Program-made: the position numbers and the translations under genes
DNA from: Dastarcus helophoroides
Taxonomy: Eukaryota; Arthropoda; Insecta; Coleoptera; Bothrideridae
Assembly: GCA_028583605.1 (NCBI GenBank)
Contig: CM053328.1
Span: 10,635,782-10,699,781 of the forward strand
DNA: 64,000 nt
Reading direction: 5' to 3'
Part shown: positions 22,640-32,188 of the stretch, in pieces
Numbering within the stretch: position 1 is the stretch's first letter
Layout of the letters: every line of letters starts with the position of its first letter
Notes under the pieces: generated by a model
Told to the model about the DNA's origin: nothing
Seen by the model: the letters and a program-made list of their open reading frames with translations, nothing else
Databases searched by the model: none

Positions 22640-24745
22640 TTGCATTACTTTTATAGTGTCATCTTTGATAATTCCGAGTATGTATCCAAAATTAACGCTC
22701 TGTTGAATAACGGATCCTATATTCCTCTTCCTCGGGACCCAACAAGCAAAATTGAACGCGAACTTAAGGCCAAATCCTCAAATTTGTCCGAAGACACTCT
22801 CAGACATCTTGTTCCGAGAGAATCCAAACCACTTCGTCTTTGAGGCCTCCCCAAAATTCACAAACCCAATATTTCTTTAAGGCCCATTGTCACCACGATA
22901 AATTCACCTACCTACATTGTCTCGAAATATTTATCTAACATCCTCAAGTCATATACCGGAAACACATCATCACACGTCCCAAATTCTAAACACTTTGTCA
23001 AATTATTGTCCGAATTAACCCTAGACCCCAATGACATACTGGTAAGTTTTGTCACTTCACTATTCACTAATGTCACAGTTTCCGACTCCATGATGATAAT
23101 TCGTCAATTACTTTCAGGCAAAGAGAATGCAGATTCTCTAGCTGATTTTTCGGCTTATTTTTCTTTCAATGGCAGCTTCTACAGATAAGGAAAAATTTTC
23201 ATTGTCCATGTAAAACGCTAAGAATTGTCCCTTCCATAGTTTTCTACGGCCGCTGAACGTATTCCCCTACTTTGACGCAGCATGCTCGTATCTTTCAGTT
23301 TAGATGCCAGAAAAAGAGTTTTACAACAGACAGAAATATTGTTTAGTACAGTCTAGCGGCCTATCTGAACTCCTTATATTGTTATGTTTAAAGAGTTATG
23401 TTATATCTTCATAAAAATTATTATTAATTTTGTTTAAGAAATCTCCTTTATTTATTTTGGTTATCAAAGAATATCAGTCTTATTTTACCTCAGACGTTGA
23501 TTAAATCAACGGACTAAAAGAACAAACAACACGTGGTACGCAAATTTTAATAAAATTGTTGCCTGCCAGTAGTAATTCCGTAACAAAACATGTTAGAAGC
23601 TATGGTGTACTACTGAAATCTCCACCAGCACTGATCGCTGCGCTCTGCGTTGAATTGTTTACACCGATGTAGGAGAATACAAGGCACCGCCCATCTATCC
23701 CACTATTAGCTCATAAACAAGTCTCCGGCACCCCAATGGGTTCCCCTTATCCCCAGTCGTAGCAAATATTTTCATCGAATCTTTTGAAAACACTGCGTTG
23801 GAAACTGCGGATTTAAAACCCAAGGTTTGGCTTCGTTGTGTAGATGACGCATTTATTGTATAGCCACATGGCAAGGAGTCACTAAATTTATTTTTGGAAC
23901 ACCTAAACAGTTTACATTCTTCCATTAGCTTCACTATGGAATTCGAAAACAACGGTTCTCTTCCTTTTCTTGACGTACTGGTCACGCGTTTACCAAATAA
24001 TCGCGTTTCTCATTCCGTTTATCGAAAACCCACCCATACTAATCGTTATTTGCATACAGAGTCCCATCATCACCCTTCCCAAAAACGTTCTGTCATAAAT
24101 TCACTGGTTTCACGAGCTGTAGCAATTTCACAACCGATAAATCTTTCAGACGAGTTGAACAAAATTCGTTTCAACCTCCGCAACAATGGTTACAAATCGT
24201 ACGACATTGAAACTGTCATTAAACGACATCTTCACCCTGCCCCTCGTCCTTCACAAAATTCAATTATTTCTTCTAAAGCTTTTCTTCCTTATGTTTACGG
24301 AGTAACAGATCAAATTGGAAAATTATTGAGAAAACATAACATCAAACCCATTTTTTCATCATCCTCAAAGATCCAACATCTCCTCCCATCTCCCAAAGAT
24401 AAAATTTCATCCTTTTGTTCTAATGGTGTGAACAGGGTTCCTTGTTCTTGTGGTTCAGTGTACATCGGAGAAACGGGGCGATCATTTAAGGTGCGAATAT
24501 CCGAGCACCAAAGATATCTTAGGTCTGGTTTATTTTCGCAGTCAGCCATTGCGGAACATCAACATGAGACCGGACATAAGATTCTCTTTGATAATATTTC
24601 AATTATATCCAATATTCCCAATTACTACAATAGAAAGATATGCGAGGCCATTGAAATCCAAGAATTCCCCAAAAACATCAACAGAGATGACGGTTACATG
24701 CTTTCCTCCATCTGGAAACCAACCATCGGAAATCTTCGGGAGTGA
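22640..24745 (+). pseudogene. Penelope-type reverse transcriptase with GIY-YIG endonuclease (element 1)
   Basis: The N-terminal part shows GLPKIHKPNISLRPIV (about 22842-22890), a Penelope signature upstream of the RT fingers, preceded by a TGA (22841-22843). Then come DPNDILVSFVTSLF (motif A, with the expected Asp altered), an interruption at 23187-23690, GTPMGSPLSPVVANIFIESF (motif B, frame-disturbed) and LRCVDDAFIV (motif C). A long open piece, 23894-24745, continues through LPFLDVLV to the endonuclease: CSCGSVYIGETGRSFKVRIS. The enzyme family nicks the target and primes reverse transcription there. It is dead, owing to multiple stops and the insertion. Confidence 0.88.
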
Positions 24746-24792
24746 TCGCGCAAACGAATAGTATATAAAATTTCCCTTTCATTCTTTCCTGT

Positions 24793-24936
24793 CAGAAGAG
24801 TTTCGCCTCCGGTATGGTGCATATACTGAGTTACCGTGCTCTTCTGTCTAAACTTTCTTATCCTTTGTACCAATTTTCAATTCAGAAGAGTTTCGCCTCT
24901 GGTATGGTAAACATACTGAGTTACCGTGCTCTGATG
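24793..24936 (+). repeat. Two-copy 54-bp tandem-type repeat in Penelope element 1
   Basis: CAGAAGAGTTTCGCCTC .. GAGTTACCGTGCTC occurs at 24793-24846 and 24883-24936, a period of 90 bp. Copy 1 begins CAGAAGAG and ends CTCTTCTG, so it can also fold on itself. Confidence 0.85.
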
Positions 24937-24997
24937 TTTTGAAATTGGCCTTTTCATTTTTGCATATTCCTCTTTTCATTTATTTTTTTCTTTTCTT

Positions 24998-25042
24998 TGT
25001 TCCTGAAGAAGCCCCCTACGATGGTGGACTAAACGTCGAACA
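24998..25042 (+). ncRNA. Degenerate hammerhead-ribozyme-like motif, Penelope element 1
   Basis: The order is helix I strand TGTTC, core CTGAAGA (25003-25009), a C-rich/G-rich stem, TAAA in place of GAAA (25030-25033), a CG minimal stem inside palindromic ACGT, T and C at the cleavage position, then GAACA. The GAACA segment pairs perfectly with TGTTC. The G12 position is changed, so activity is doubtful. Hammerheads are known in Penelope-like elements. Confidence 0.5.
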
Positions 25043-25125
25043 CTTTTAGTAGTTCTTTGACACGGTCCAATTCCGGAAGAAGTATATCCTGTACTGACTC
25101 TGGCCGTGGAAGCCTTCGTTATCAT

Positions 25126-25261
25126 ATTAAATATTTAAATTTGGAGTATTGATATAAATTGAAATATTGGACTCAAATTTAAAACGTTAAAATTCCACTT
25201 TTTAAACTCCTATTTTGACATTTCCATTTTTAATGGAACTTTAAAGGGAAATGATGAAAGT
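25126..25261 (+). repeat. Long direct repeat flanking Penelope element 1 (right)
   Basis: This is the partner of 22450-22586. See that entry. Confidence 0.8.
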
Positions 25262-25351
25262 CATTATTAATTTTATTTAGCATTCCAGCGGCCCAATTTG
25301 GAAATATATGATTTTGTTATGTGGCATAAACGTTAAATAAAATTAATAATG
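25262..25351. mobile_element. 90-bp miniature inverted-repeat element
   Basis: CATTATTAATTTTATTTA at the left is exactly mirrored by TAAATAAAATTAATAATG at the right (18-bp arms). No coding content and no certain target duplication. Confidence 0.55.
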
Positions 25352-26239
25352 ATAATGTTTCTCACCAATGGGAGTCTACCATGATGAATAAATGATGAAA
25401 AGTTCTAGAAAAAAAAACCAATTATAACTCTCAATCTCTAAATTTCAAGAAAAAATTATCAAATTCTATTTTAAAGTAGATATCTTAGGTATAAATATTT
25501 TTCAATATTCACTAAAAGTTTGTAGAAAATCGTCCAAAGTTAATATTGAGAAAAATTGTAGATAAAATTGGTTTTAGGGAAAAGACAAGTTTGAGTTTAG
25601 AGAGAAAAGAATTTTTTTGGCGCAAATGTACCATAAACAATAATAAACATATATTTTTAATAGCGGATTCATATCATACTCGTTTTTCTCTACCTTTTGT
25701 TAAAACTAATTCCATTATAACTAAATCACCCTGTATAGTTAAAAACAGTCACCTGCCATTTTAAGAATTGCACCAGAAGTTGTTTATGTCATTTAGATAC
25801 CTAGTTTTGCATAGAGTGGAACGTTAATAATTTGAGCTTAAAGATATTATCATATTACAACCTATGTGTATTTTACTTTACAATATAAAAAATAATGTTT
25901 GAACAGTATTTTACACAAAATTTTCTAGTTAGTAGAGAATCACCCTTTATTATTATATTTATTTTTCAACTTTTTTTTTTTCAAATACAGACAGACATAC
26001 AGATATTTTTATTGCATATTGTTGATCACTAAAATACACTATGTTTTATTTTAATCAATTCCGTAACTCTTGAGAGACTCCTATGGTGAGGGCTCAAATA
26101 GAGGCATCCTGTATATGTAATAATAATAAGCAAGATATATTTATTACATAAACACTCTAACAAACCTGGAACCGGTGGAGGAACATAACCACCTGCAGGC
26201 AAACAAGAATACTAATCAAGGGCTGAAGTACTTATTGCA
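25352..26239. other. Unassigned DNA
   Basis: AT-rich with no supported gene. A 72-codon frame at 25546-25764 has no recognisable domain. Confidence 0.4.
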
Positions 26240-26476
26240 ATGAATAAAAGCAGCAGCAAAGCACTAGGTCTGCACTGCCCACGGGAACTTTAAAGGACAC
26301 CTGGTTAAACTCAATCTAGCAGAAAGCGACCGATGTGGACTGTGTGGGACTGACAAGGAAACAAGTTTAGTTTGTCCAAACCGTTGATGGAACGGACTGG
26401 TCCTTGGATTATCTTCAAAAATTGAAACACAGAACTTGTCCCCTGAAACCAAGGAAGATTAAAAATTACAACAAAG

Positions 26477-26525
26477 GTTGCTCTAACGCGTTTCGAAAGC
26501 CAAGCTGTCATCTTCAGAGAGAAAC
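26477..26525 (-). ncRNA. Hammerhead-ribozyme motif, inverted arm of Penelope element 2
   Basis: On the minus strand: GTTTCTCT, then CTGAAGA (26517-26511), a stem-loop (GACAGC/GCTTTC with one mismatch and a preceding bulged T), then GAAA (26494-26491). Next come CGCG, T, T, and AGAGCAAC, which pairs with GTTTCTCT at 7 of 8 positions. The core nucleotides match CUGANGA, GAAA and UH. Helix III is only the palindrome ACGCGT, which suggests a dimer-type hammerhead. Predicted cleavage is between 26485 and 26484. Confidence 0.65.
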
Positions 26526-27115
26526 TAACATCTAATCTTAAAATTAACCCTTATATACTAAGAATATTCACTTCGTGCGTGATCGGCTGCACCCGAACGC
26601 GCATCCAATCATACACGTCGTTGTGTCACAATTTCTTATCTATCAACCTTAACTATTTTTAACAGAGATGAATGGCCTAAAGGTCCAGCGCAACCATTCA
26701 TAAGGTTGTTTTCCAGCCTTATTGATGGCTAAGCTCTCACATGCATTTAACATATAATTCTTATTAACTACTCTTAACAATTTAATATTATTATCTATCC
26801 TATGATCTAATTCAAAAGCATGTCGAGCCACACTTGACTTCTCAGTTCTTCCGTACCTTAAATGAAGCCAAATGTTCTTTCAGTCGGATTTTAAGAGATC
26901 GTCTAGTTTGCCCGACATACTTTTGAAGGACCATCCCTGAATTCTGAATTTTCTTTGAGTAAAATGTTAAGCGGGCTGAAAAAAAGTGCCCGACAAAAGT
27001 AACAACCTTATTACTCCAATTTTAAAAAGATCCCTTCATGTATCTAACCCCACTGTACCTAAATTATATTGTCTGCTAAAAATACATAAACCCGGAAAGG
27101 CGGTAGAGACCAATT

Positions 27116-28330
27116 GTGGCAGCTATTGGAGCACCGACCTATAATTTATCAAAATGGCTAGTAAAAGAATTCAGCAAATTAGAATTCCAACAACTCAGTT
27201 TGTCAGTCAAGAATTCCCAAGAGTTTGTACAGAAAATTCAGAATGAAGAGTTGTTGGAAGGTGAAATGCTGGTTTCTTTTGATGTTTCTTCCCTCTTTCC
27301 CAGTGTACTCATACCTCAAACTTTATTATACCTTCGATATCTGCTGGAATCTAATAACCTTTCAGGCAAAATTATTGACGAATATATTTCATTAACGAAA
27401 ATATGTATGGATCAAAATTATTTCCAAATTAATAACGAATTTTATGAACAACTTGAGGGAGCAGGTATGGGAAATCCTTTGTCACCTTTCATGGCTGAGC
27501 TCTTCATGGGTATTTTTGAAAGTCGTCTTAAAAATGAATGTAGTTTGTTTCCTAGGGTATGGATTAGATATGTAGATGATATTTTTGCTATTTTTGACAC
27601 AAAAAATCAAAATTTAGATAATTTCATTGATGTTTTAAATTCACGTTTTCCAATAGTTAAATTCACCGTAGAATTAGAGAAAGAAGCAGCTTTACCATTT
27701 TTAGACACTTTAGTTATTAGGAATAAAAATAGATTAGAATTTGATGTATATAGGAAAGATTCCAGTACCTTCCGCTATATAACTTCCGATTCTAACCATT
27801 GCATACGGCAAAAAATGGCAAGCTTCAACTTCCTTGCCCATCGCCTTCTAAGTCTTCCTCTTAGTAGGGAAAGATTCAGAAAGGAGTTGAAGACAATTAA
27901 ACATATAGCTGAAGTTAATGGATTCGATCCAAATATTATTTATAAAATTATTAATAAGAAAAAATTCAAATGTGAATTGGTGAATACTACAACTTTCCGA
28001 GCTGATGAAAACAAAAACTTTAAATTCGTCTCACTTCCATTTGAACCCTCGCTCACGCAGGGTTTGGGTGGAATTTTACGAAACCAGGGCTTTCGGGTTA
28101 TTTATACTTCTAACGGAAAATTAAATTTGCTTTTAGGTAGTTTAAAGGATAAAGTAGAGCAAACAGATAAGTCTGGTATTTACCAAATTTCATGTAGGGA
28201 TTGTCCTCAAAAGTATGTCGGGCAAACTAGACGATCTCTTAAAATCCGACTGAAAGAACATTTGGCTCATTCAAGGTACGGAAGAATTGAGAAGTCAAAT
28301 GTGGCTCGACATGCTTTTGAATTAGGATAG
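27116..28330 (+). CDS. Penelope-type reverse transcriptase with GIY-YIG endonuclease (element 2), 5' frameshifted
   Basis: A 404-codon open frame. Motif A is MLVSFDVSSLFPSV, motif B is EGAGMGNPLSPFMAELFMG, motif C is IRYVDDIFAIF (catalytic Asp pair intact), followed by ALPFLDTLVIRN. The GIY-YIG endonuclease has GIYQISCRDC and KYVGQTRRSLKIRLKEHL. Just upstream, VPKLYCLLKIHKPGKAV is in another frame. A one-base difference near 27105 separates it, so the ATG at 27116 is not the natural start. The C-terminus is cut by a GATA microsatellite (28325-28357). The inverted arm retains further codons including NKNYMLNACESLAINK. It is the best preserved RT in the window, but the copy is probably inactive. 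Confidence 0.9.
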   Translation: MAAIGAPTYNLSKWLVKEFSKLEFQQLSLSVKNSQEFVQKIQNEELLEGEMLVSFDVSSLFPSVLIPQTLLYLRYLLESNNLSGKIIDEYISLTKICMDQNYFQINNEFYEQLEGAGMGNPLSPFMAELFMGIFESRLKNECSLFPRVWIRYVDDIFAIFDTKNQNLDNFIDVLNSRFPIVKFTVELEKEAALPFLDTLVIRNKNRLEFDVYRKDSSTFRYITSDSNHCIRQKMASFNFLAHRLLSLPLSRERFRKELKTIKHIAEVNGFDPNIIYKIINKKKFKCELVNTTTFRADENKNFKFVSLPFEPSLTQGLGGILRNQGFRVIYTSNGKLNLLLGSLKDKVEQTDKSGIYQISCRDCPQKYVGQTRRSLKIRLKEHLAHSRYGRIEKSNVARHAFELG

Positions 28331-28357
28331 ATAGGATAGATAGATAGGATAGATAAT
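28325..28357 (+). repeat. GATA/GGATA microsatellite inside Penelope element 2
   Basis: GGATAGATA-type units repeat here, whereas the inverted arm has a single ATAGGATAGATAAT at the equivalent place (about 26795-26815). The expansion shifts the frame and ends the ORF. Confidence 0.85.
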
Positions 28358-28620
28358 AATATTAAATTGTTAAGAGTAGTTAATAAGAATTATATGTTAA
28401 ATGCATGTGAGAGCTTAGCCATCAATAAGGCTGGAAACAACCTTATGAATGGTTGCGCTGGACCTTTAGGCCATTCATCTCTGTTAAAAATAGTTAAGGT
28501 TGATAGATAAGAAATTGTGACACAACGACGTGTATGATTGGATGCGCGTTCGGGTGCAGCCGATCACGCACGAAGTGAATATTCTTAGTATATAAGGGTT
28601 AATTTTAAGATTAGATGTTA

Positions 28621-28669
28621 GTTTCTCTCTGAAGATGACAGCTTGGCTTTCGAAACACGTTAGAGCAAC
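28621..28669 (+). ncRNA. Hammerhead-ribozyme motif, main copy of Penelope element 2
   Basis: Same layout as the minus-strand copy: CTGAAGA at 28629-28635 and GAAA at 28652-28655, with helix I strands GTTTCTCT and AGAGCAAC. Helix III reads ACACGT and has lost its palindrome. Predicted cleavage is after 28661. Confidence 0.55.
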
Positions 28670-28751
28670 CTTTGTTGTAATTTTTAATCTTTCTTGGTTT
28701 CAGGGGACAAGTTCTGTGTTTCAATTTTTGTCCAAACCTTGTCAAGATGCA

Positions 28752-28794
28752 GATATAATCCATGACACTAAGTTATAGTGTCATGGATATAATC
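28752..28794. mobile_element. 25-bp palindrome with 9-bp flanking duplication
   Basis: GATATAATC (28752-28760) and GATATAATC (28786-28794) flank a 25-bp hairpin with 10-bp perfect arms, CATGACACTA and TAGTGTCATG, around AGTTA. Removing one flank copy and the hairpin gives a continuous relic text into CTGAGTGGCAAAG. Confidence 0.7.
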
Positions 28795-28880
28795 TGAGTG
28801 GCAAAGAAACATTAAGACCAGAAGATCTGGAAGGAATGAGTGTAGGTCAGATGTTAAACCTGGGGGTAAAAGCCGGAATA

Positions 28881-30240
28881 TACAGGTGGACCAAAAGTAA
28901 TGGTACACAGAGCAATGGTGGATTTTTCTAATAAAAATAATGTGAATTTAACTACATTTACCTTATACCAAAAGTTGATATTAACAGAGACTACAGGGTG
29001 TCTTAAGTTGAAAAAAAAAAATTTCGATTTTTTTCGTATAACTATGGAATGAATTGTAATATAGGCACGAAATTTGGCACAAGGAGGTTTCTTACGACGA
29101 CAAACTCTAATTTACTAACATATTACCAATAGCTGATAGGGGGCGCTACCTGCGCCATCCTGCATAATTCTAAATCATCATAACTTTTTTCTGCATCCAC
29201 ATATATTAATTTTAAATGGGTTATTTTATTTCCTCATATTTTTTACGTAAAAAAGGCGTACTTTCTAAAAGTTGATACGAGCAACCGTTTTCTAAGATAT
29301 TTGCCTTTAAAGCTTGACATGCCTTGGTTTTAAATTACTAAGATATTAAATTTTCGAAGAAGGCTTGAAAAAAAAAGTGATCATAAGACAGCCTTAAAAG
29401 TTATTTATGTAAAATATTACTTTGCTGATAATATTATTACCTAAATTTTGAAAATCTCAATAAAGAGAATCCGAAAAATTAAGACGTAATTTATTTTCTA
29501 ACTAGAGATGTGAAATATGATATCCGAGTCCGTACAAGAAAATTTTAATAGGCTGGGTGGTCAAAACAGATATTTGGAGATGAATTTCAACAAAAGACAG
29601 CCAGATTTTTAATTGTTTATAAACCCTTTACATGAAAAAAGTCATTTCCCACATGCTTATTTTTGAAAATAAATTTTGTTTTGGTATTTTATTTAAATTT
29701 GCTTTAGAAATTTAAAAAATATGTGTAATAATAATGTCACTAAAGCAATATTTCATATAACCTATTTTAGAGCCAGTTTTATTACTTTTATTTTGAAACC
29801 CACTGAGAAAAATTCAGATTTATATAACTTTAAATAAACGTACTGCAAACTTTGAAGGCAAATATCTGGAAAACGGTTGCTCGTATCAACATTTAGAAAG
29901 TATACCTTTTTACGGAGAAAATGTAGGATAAATAAAAAATATCTATTTAAAATAAGTGTACATGAAGGCCCAAAAAGGTTATGATGCTTTAAGGTAGCGC
30001 AGGTGGCGCCACCTACGAGTTACTGACAATCTGTTAGCAAATTAGAATTTTTTGACCAAAGAATCCCCCCTATGCCAAATTTCTTGTCTATAGTTAAATG
30101 CGTTCATCAGTTATGCGAAAAAATCACAATTTTTTTTTCAACTTTGACATCCTGTATCGCGGTAAATGTAGCTAAATTTCGTTATTTTTATCCAAAAACT
30201 AGTCTTGCTCTATGTACCATTAGTTATGGTCCAACCTGTA
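28881..30240. mobile_element. Non-autonomous mariner-type element, long inverted ends
   Basis: The ends TACAGGTGGACC and GGTCCAACCTGTA begin inverted arms that stay recognisable for about 400 bp (28881-29330 against 29850-30240). Inner landmarks are GGGGGCGCTACC (about 29139) and GGTGGCGCCACC (about 30000). TA flanks both sides. Taking TACAGG..CCTGTA as the element with a TA duplication restores an open frame in the host relic (AGI-MLTETR). No transposase frame. Confidence 0.8.
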
Positions 30241-30440
30241 TAATGCTCACTGAGACTCGAACAAAATTGTGGAAGTTAGAAAGGATTTTGAATCTAGGTG
30301 ACAGTGCCCCACAAAAGAAAAAAAATAAACACTCTGTTTTATCGTAACATTTATTAATAACGACCGTTAAAGAACTAATTAAGTGTAAAAAACCATTTTA
30401 ATCGATGAACTACACAGTAGTTTGTTCGAACTCAAAAACT

Positions 30441-31706
30441 CTATTCAGAGTTCGAATCCAATTCTATTGAATAAAACGTATCTCCCCCTACAGAATTCGG
30501 CGGAAACGTCTACAAAATGTCCAGTCAGTGATGAAACAATATAACTTGATGAAAAACTTACAGAGTAAAAACTACGAAGCGTTGAAGAGCTATTAAAGCA
30601 AGACTTTGTATCGTCTCTAACAGTAGAAAATTCGTTGCTGGTCGACATTTCCACTTCCAGGATGGAATTATTGAATCTGCAGAAATTAAAATCCACATTA
30701 GACCATAAGATATTTATTTCAAATTATGAATTTCGATCGATAGATTTCTTTCAAAATTGTTTCCTTAAAATTCCGAGTCCAAACATAAAATTTTATGTCT
30801 ATATTTTTTAAATATTTCCAGATAAAAAAGTTGAAATTTCGAGAAAAATTAAACCTTTAAAAATTCTAAAGTTTCAGTGTAAGTTGAAATTTAAGTTAAG
30901 AAAATTGTCAAATTTTCAGCTTTGTTCGTAACATTTCAAATGTTCCCAAAAATTAAAATTTCGAGCAAAAACTTGACTACTCGAGTCAAAAATTTGGTTT
31001 TTTAATTTGATCTATTGTAATTTTGAAACAGGGAAATGAATTTGATTAGAATCTCTAGGGTTTGAGTCCCACTTCCAACTTTTTCCCGAAATGTCTGGAT
31101 AAAACATGGAACTTTGAGGATAAATTCGAAATTTTGGGACAAAATGACGGTGAACGCAACATTTCAAACGCCAATTAGCTATTTTGAAAGAAAAATGTAT
31201 CTTGTTTAGAACTAAACTTTCGTTGTTTTATGAAAATTTGAGGCGTGTTGTTTGGGCACCTTTTGTTAATAATCAAAAATATGTTGACACAATTTTTTTT
31301 ATTCAATTTGAGACATCTTTTTTAATTGCCAAAAAATGTTTATATATTTTCTTTTGGTTTATTATAAAAAAAGAATGCCATCAATCGTCTAGGGTTCTGG
31401 TCCGCTCGAACCGTTCCCGAAACTGATAAACGTTGAATTTCGAAATATCAAACTACTCACGAGGAGTTGTCGAGGGTTTCGTTCAAGAGAGCGAACTCTC
31501 CATCGCCTTCTTTGGGTTTGAAAAAAGCTAAGGATTCGGATGCAAAAATAAGTGTGTTCTTCTTGATTCGTTTATCAGGGGTCGTGGGTTGAAATACGTT
31601 GATATTGTTCAACGAATTTTGGGCAACATCCGTCAGTGAATGGTTCCTCAGGCCGTGTTCATCTATTATGTAGAAATGTTGGACACCTTTGCGCCTCTTT
31701 CTGCAG
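30441..31706 (-). CDS. C-terminal three exons of an unidentified host gene
   Basis: The exons read 31706-31461, 30676-30562 and 30509-30441. All borders are AG..GT and all phases agree. Exon 1 ends with two bases of a Ser codon completed by exon 2. Exon 2 ends in phase 0, and a 52-bp intron (30561-30510) leads to a terminal exon that stops at TAG. The joined piece starts CRKRRKGVQHFYIIDEHG and contains LTDVAQNSLNNINVF and FKPKEGDGEF. It then has a Ser/Thr-rich stretch (CFNSSSTLRSFYS) and ends SIELDSNSE. The Cys-Arg-Lys-rich start followed by a Ser-rich tail would suit the cytoplasmic tail of a membrane protein, but this is inference. I recognise no family. Earlier exons were not found. The intron 30677-31460 is largely AT-rich repeat. 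Confidence 0.65.
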
Positions 31707-31799
31707 CTAAAATAAGACGTTTTCTTATTCAGTGTGTCAATTTGAAAACATACCCCCTTTAATATTTCAGTTGTTTTATAAAATATGGAATTAGGCAAA

Positions 31800-32188
31800 A
31801 ATAAGTCAATTTTATTTTCAAGGGGGACATCTTCTCAGCTGACTTTCAATTAAATTGCATCAACCCTTGAGCTGAGGTAGAGTTAACCCCTAAAATCTTA
31901 AATGAGAAGAGGGTTGAACGATACCTCCATGTGAAAGGTCGTTCCATTTTGTTTATTATATTATTAAAACATAATAAAAAAATTCGCGTTTTTGGTAACG
32001 CGAAACCTTTCGTGCATCCCCTACCTTTAGTCGCTTAACGCGCCTAAAAAAGTTTTTACTTTAAAAAAAACTTTGAACAAAAAAAAGCATCAAGATCCAC
32101 TTTTAATACGTAAACACGGAAATACGATATGTTTAACAAACAGAGAACTTCAAACCAGTCTGTAGTTGAAATACTAGAATTGTGGCCA
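31800..32188. other. Unassigned DNA
   Basis: It has a hairpin TTCGCGTT..AACGCGAA (about 31981-32004) and no gene. Confidence 0.4.

Larger units (their letters stand above)
22587..25125 (+). mobile_element. Penelope-like element 1
   Basis: The left end starts ACAGGATATACTTCTTCTGG and its first 40 bp are repeated inverted at the right end (about 25070-25108, GAAGAAGTATATCCTGTA), a structure typical of Penelope elements. It carries a broken RT/GIY-YIG gene (22640-24745), a two-copy 54-bp repeat and a hammerhead-like motif. About 500 bp of unrelated sequence (near 23187-23690) interrupts the RT. The outer flanks are the long direct repeats. Confidence 0.85.
26383..28726 (+). mobile_element. Penelope-like element 2 with inverted terminal arm
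   Basis: The element is flanked by an exact 12-bp duplication TTTGTCCAAACC (26371-26382 and 28727-28738) inside the reading frame of the older relic. The left part 26383-26935 is the inverted complement of the right part (about 28203-28726). This gives the partial-copy-inverted-plus-main-copy arrangement common in Penelope elements. The inverted arm is slightly longer at its outer end and preserves C-terminal codons lost from the main copy. Confidence 0.92.
26240..30345 (+). pseudogene. Old non-LTR retrotransposon relic (polyprotein C-terminus), three times interrupted
   Basis: Pieces at 26240-26370, 28739-28880 and 30241-30345 read through as one C-terminal region once the insertions are set aside. 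The first has KGHLVKLNLAESDRCGLCGT (a Cys-rich motif, as in LINE C-termini after an RNase H-like domain). The second has SGKETLRPEDLEGMSVGQML and NLGVKAG. The third has LTETRTKLWKLERILNL. The interruptions are Penelope element 2, a 25-bp palindrome and a 1.36 kb mariner-type element. It shows no similarity to copies A-C. Confidence 0.7.

Noticed and set aside
22751..24549. Minus-strand frames across Penelope element 1 (23695-23985, 24310-24549)
   Set aside because: Antisense shadows of the RT/GIY-YIG region.
31707..31798. Minus-strand extension of the unidentified gene's exon upstream to a Met codon at 31798
   Set aside because: A TTTTAG acceptor at 31708-31707 and the change in composition favour an exon start at 31706. 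The extension is probably intron.
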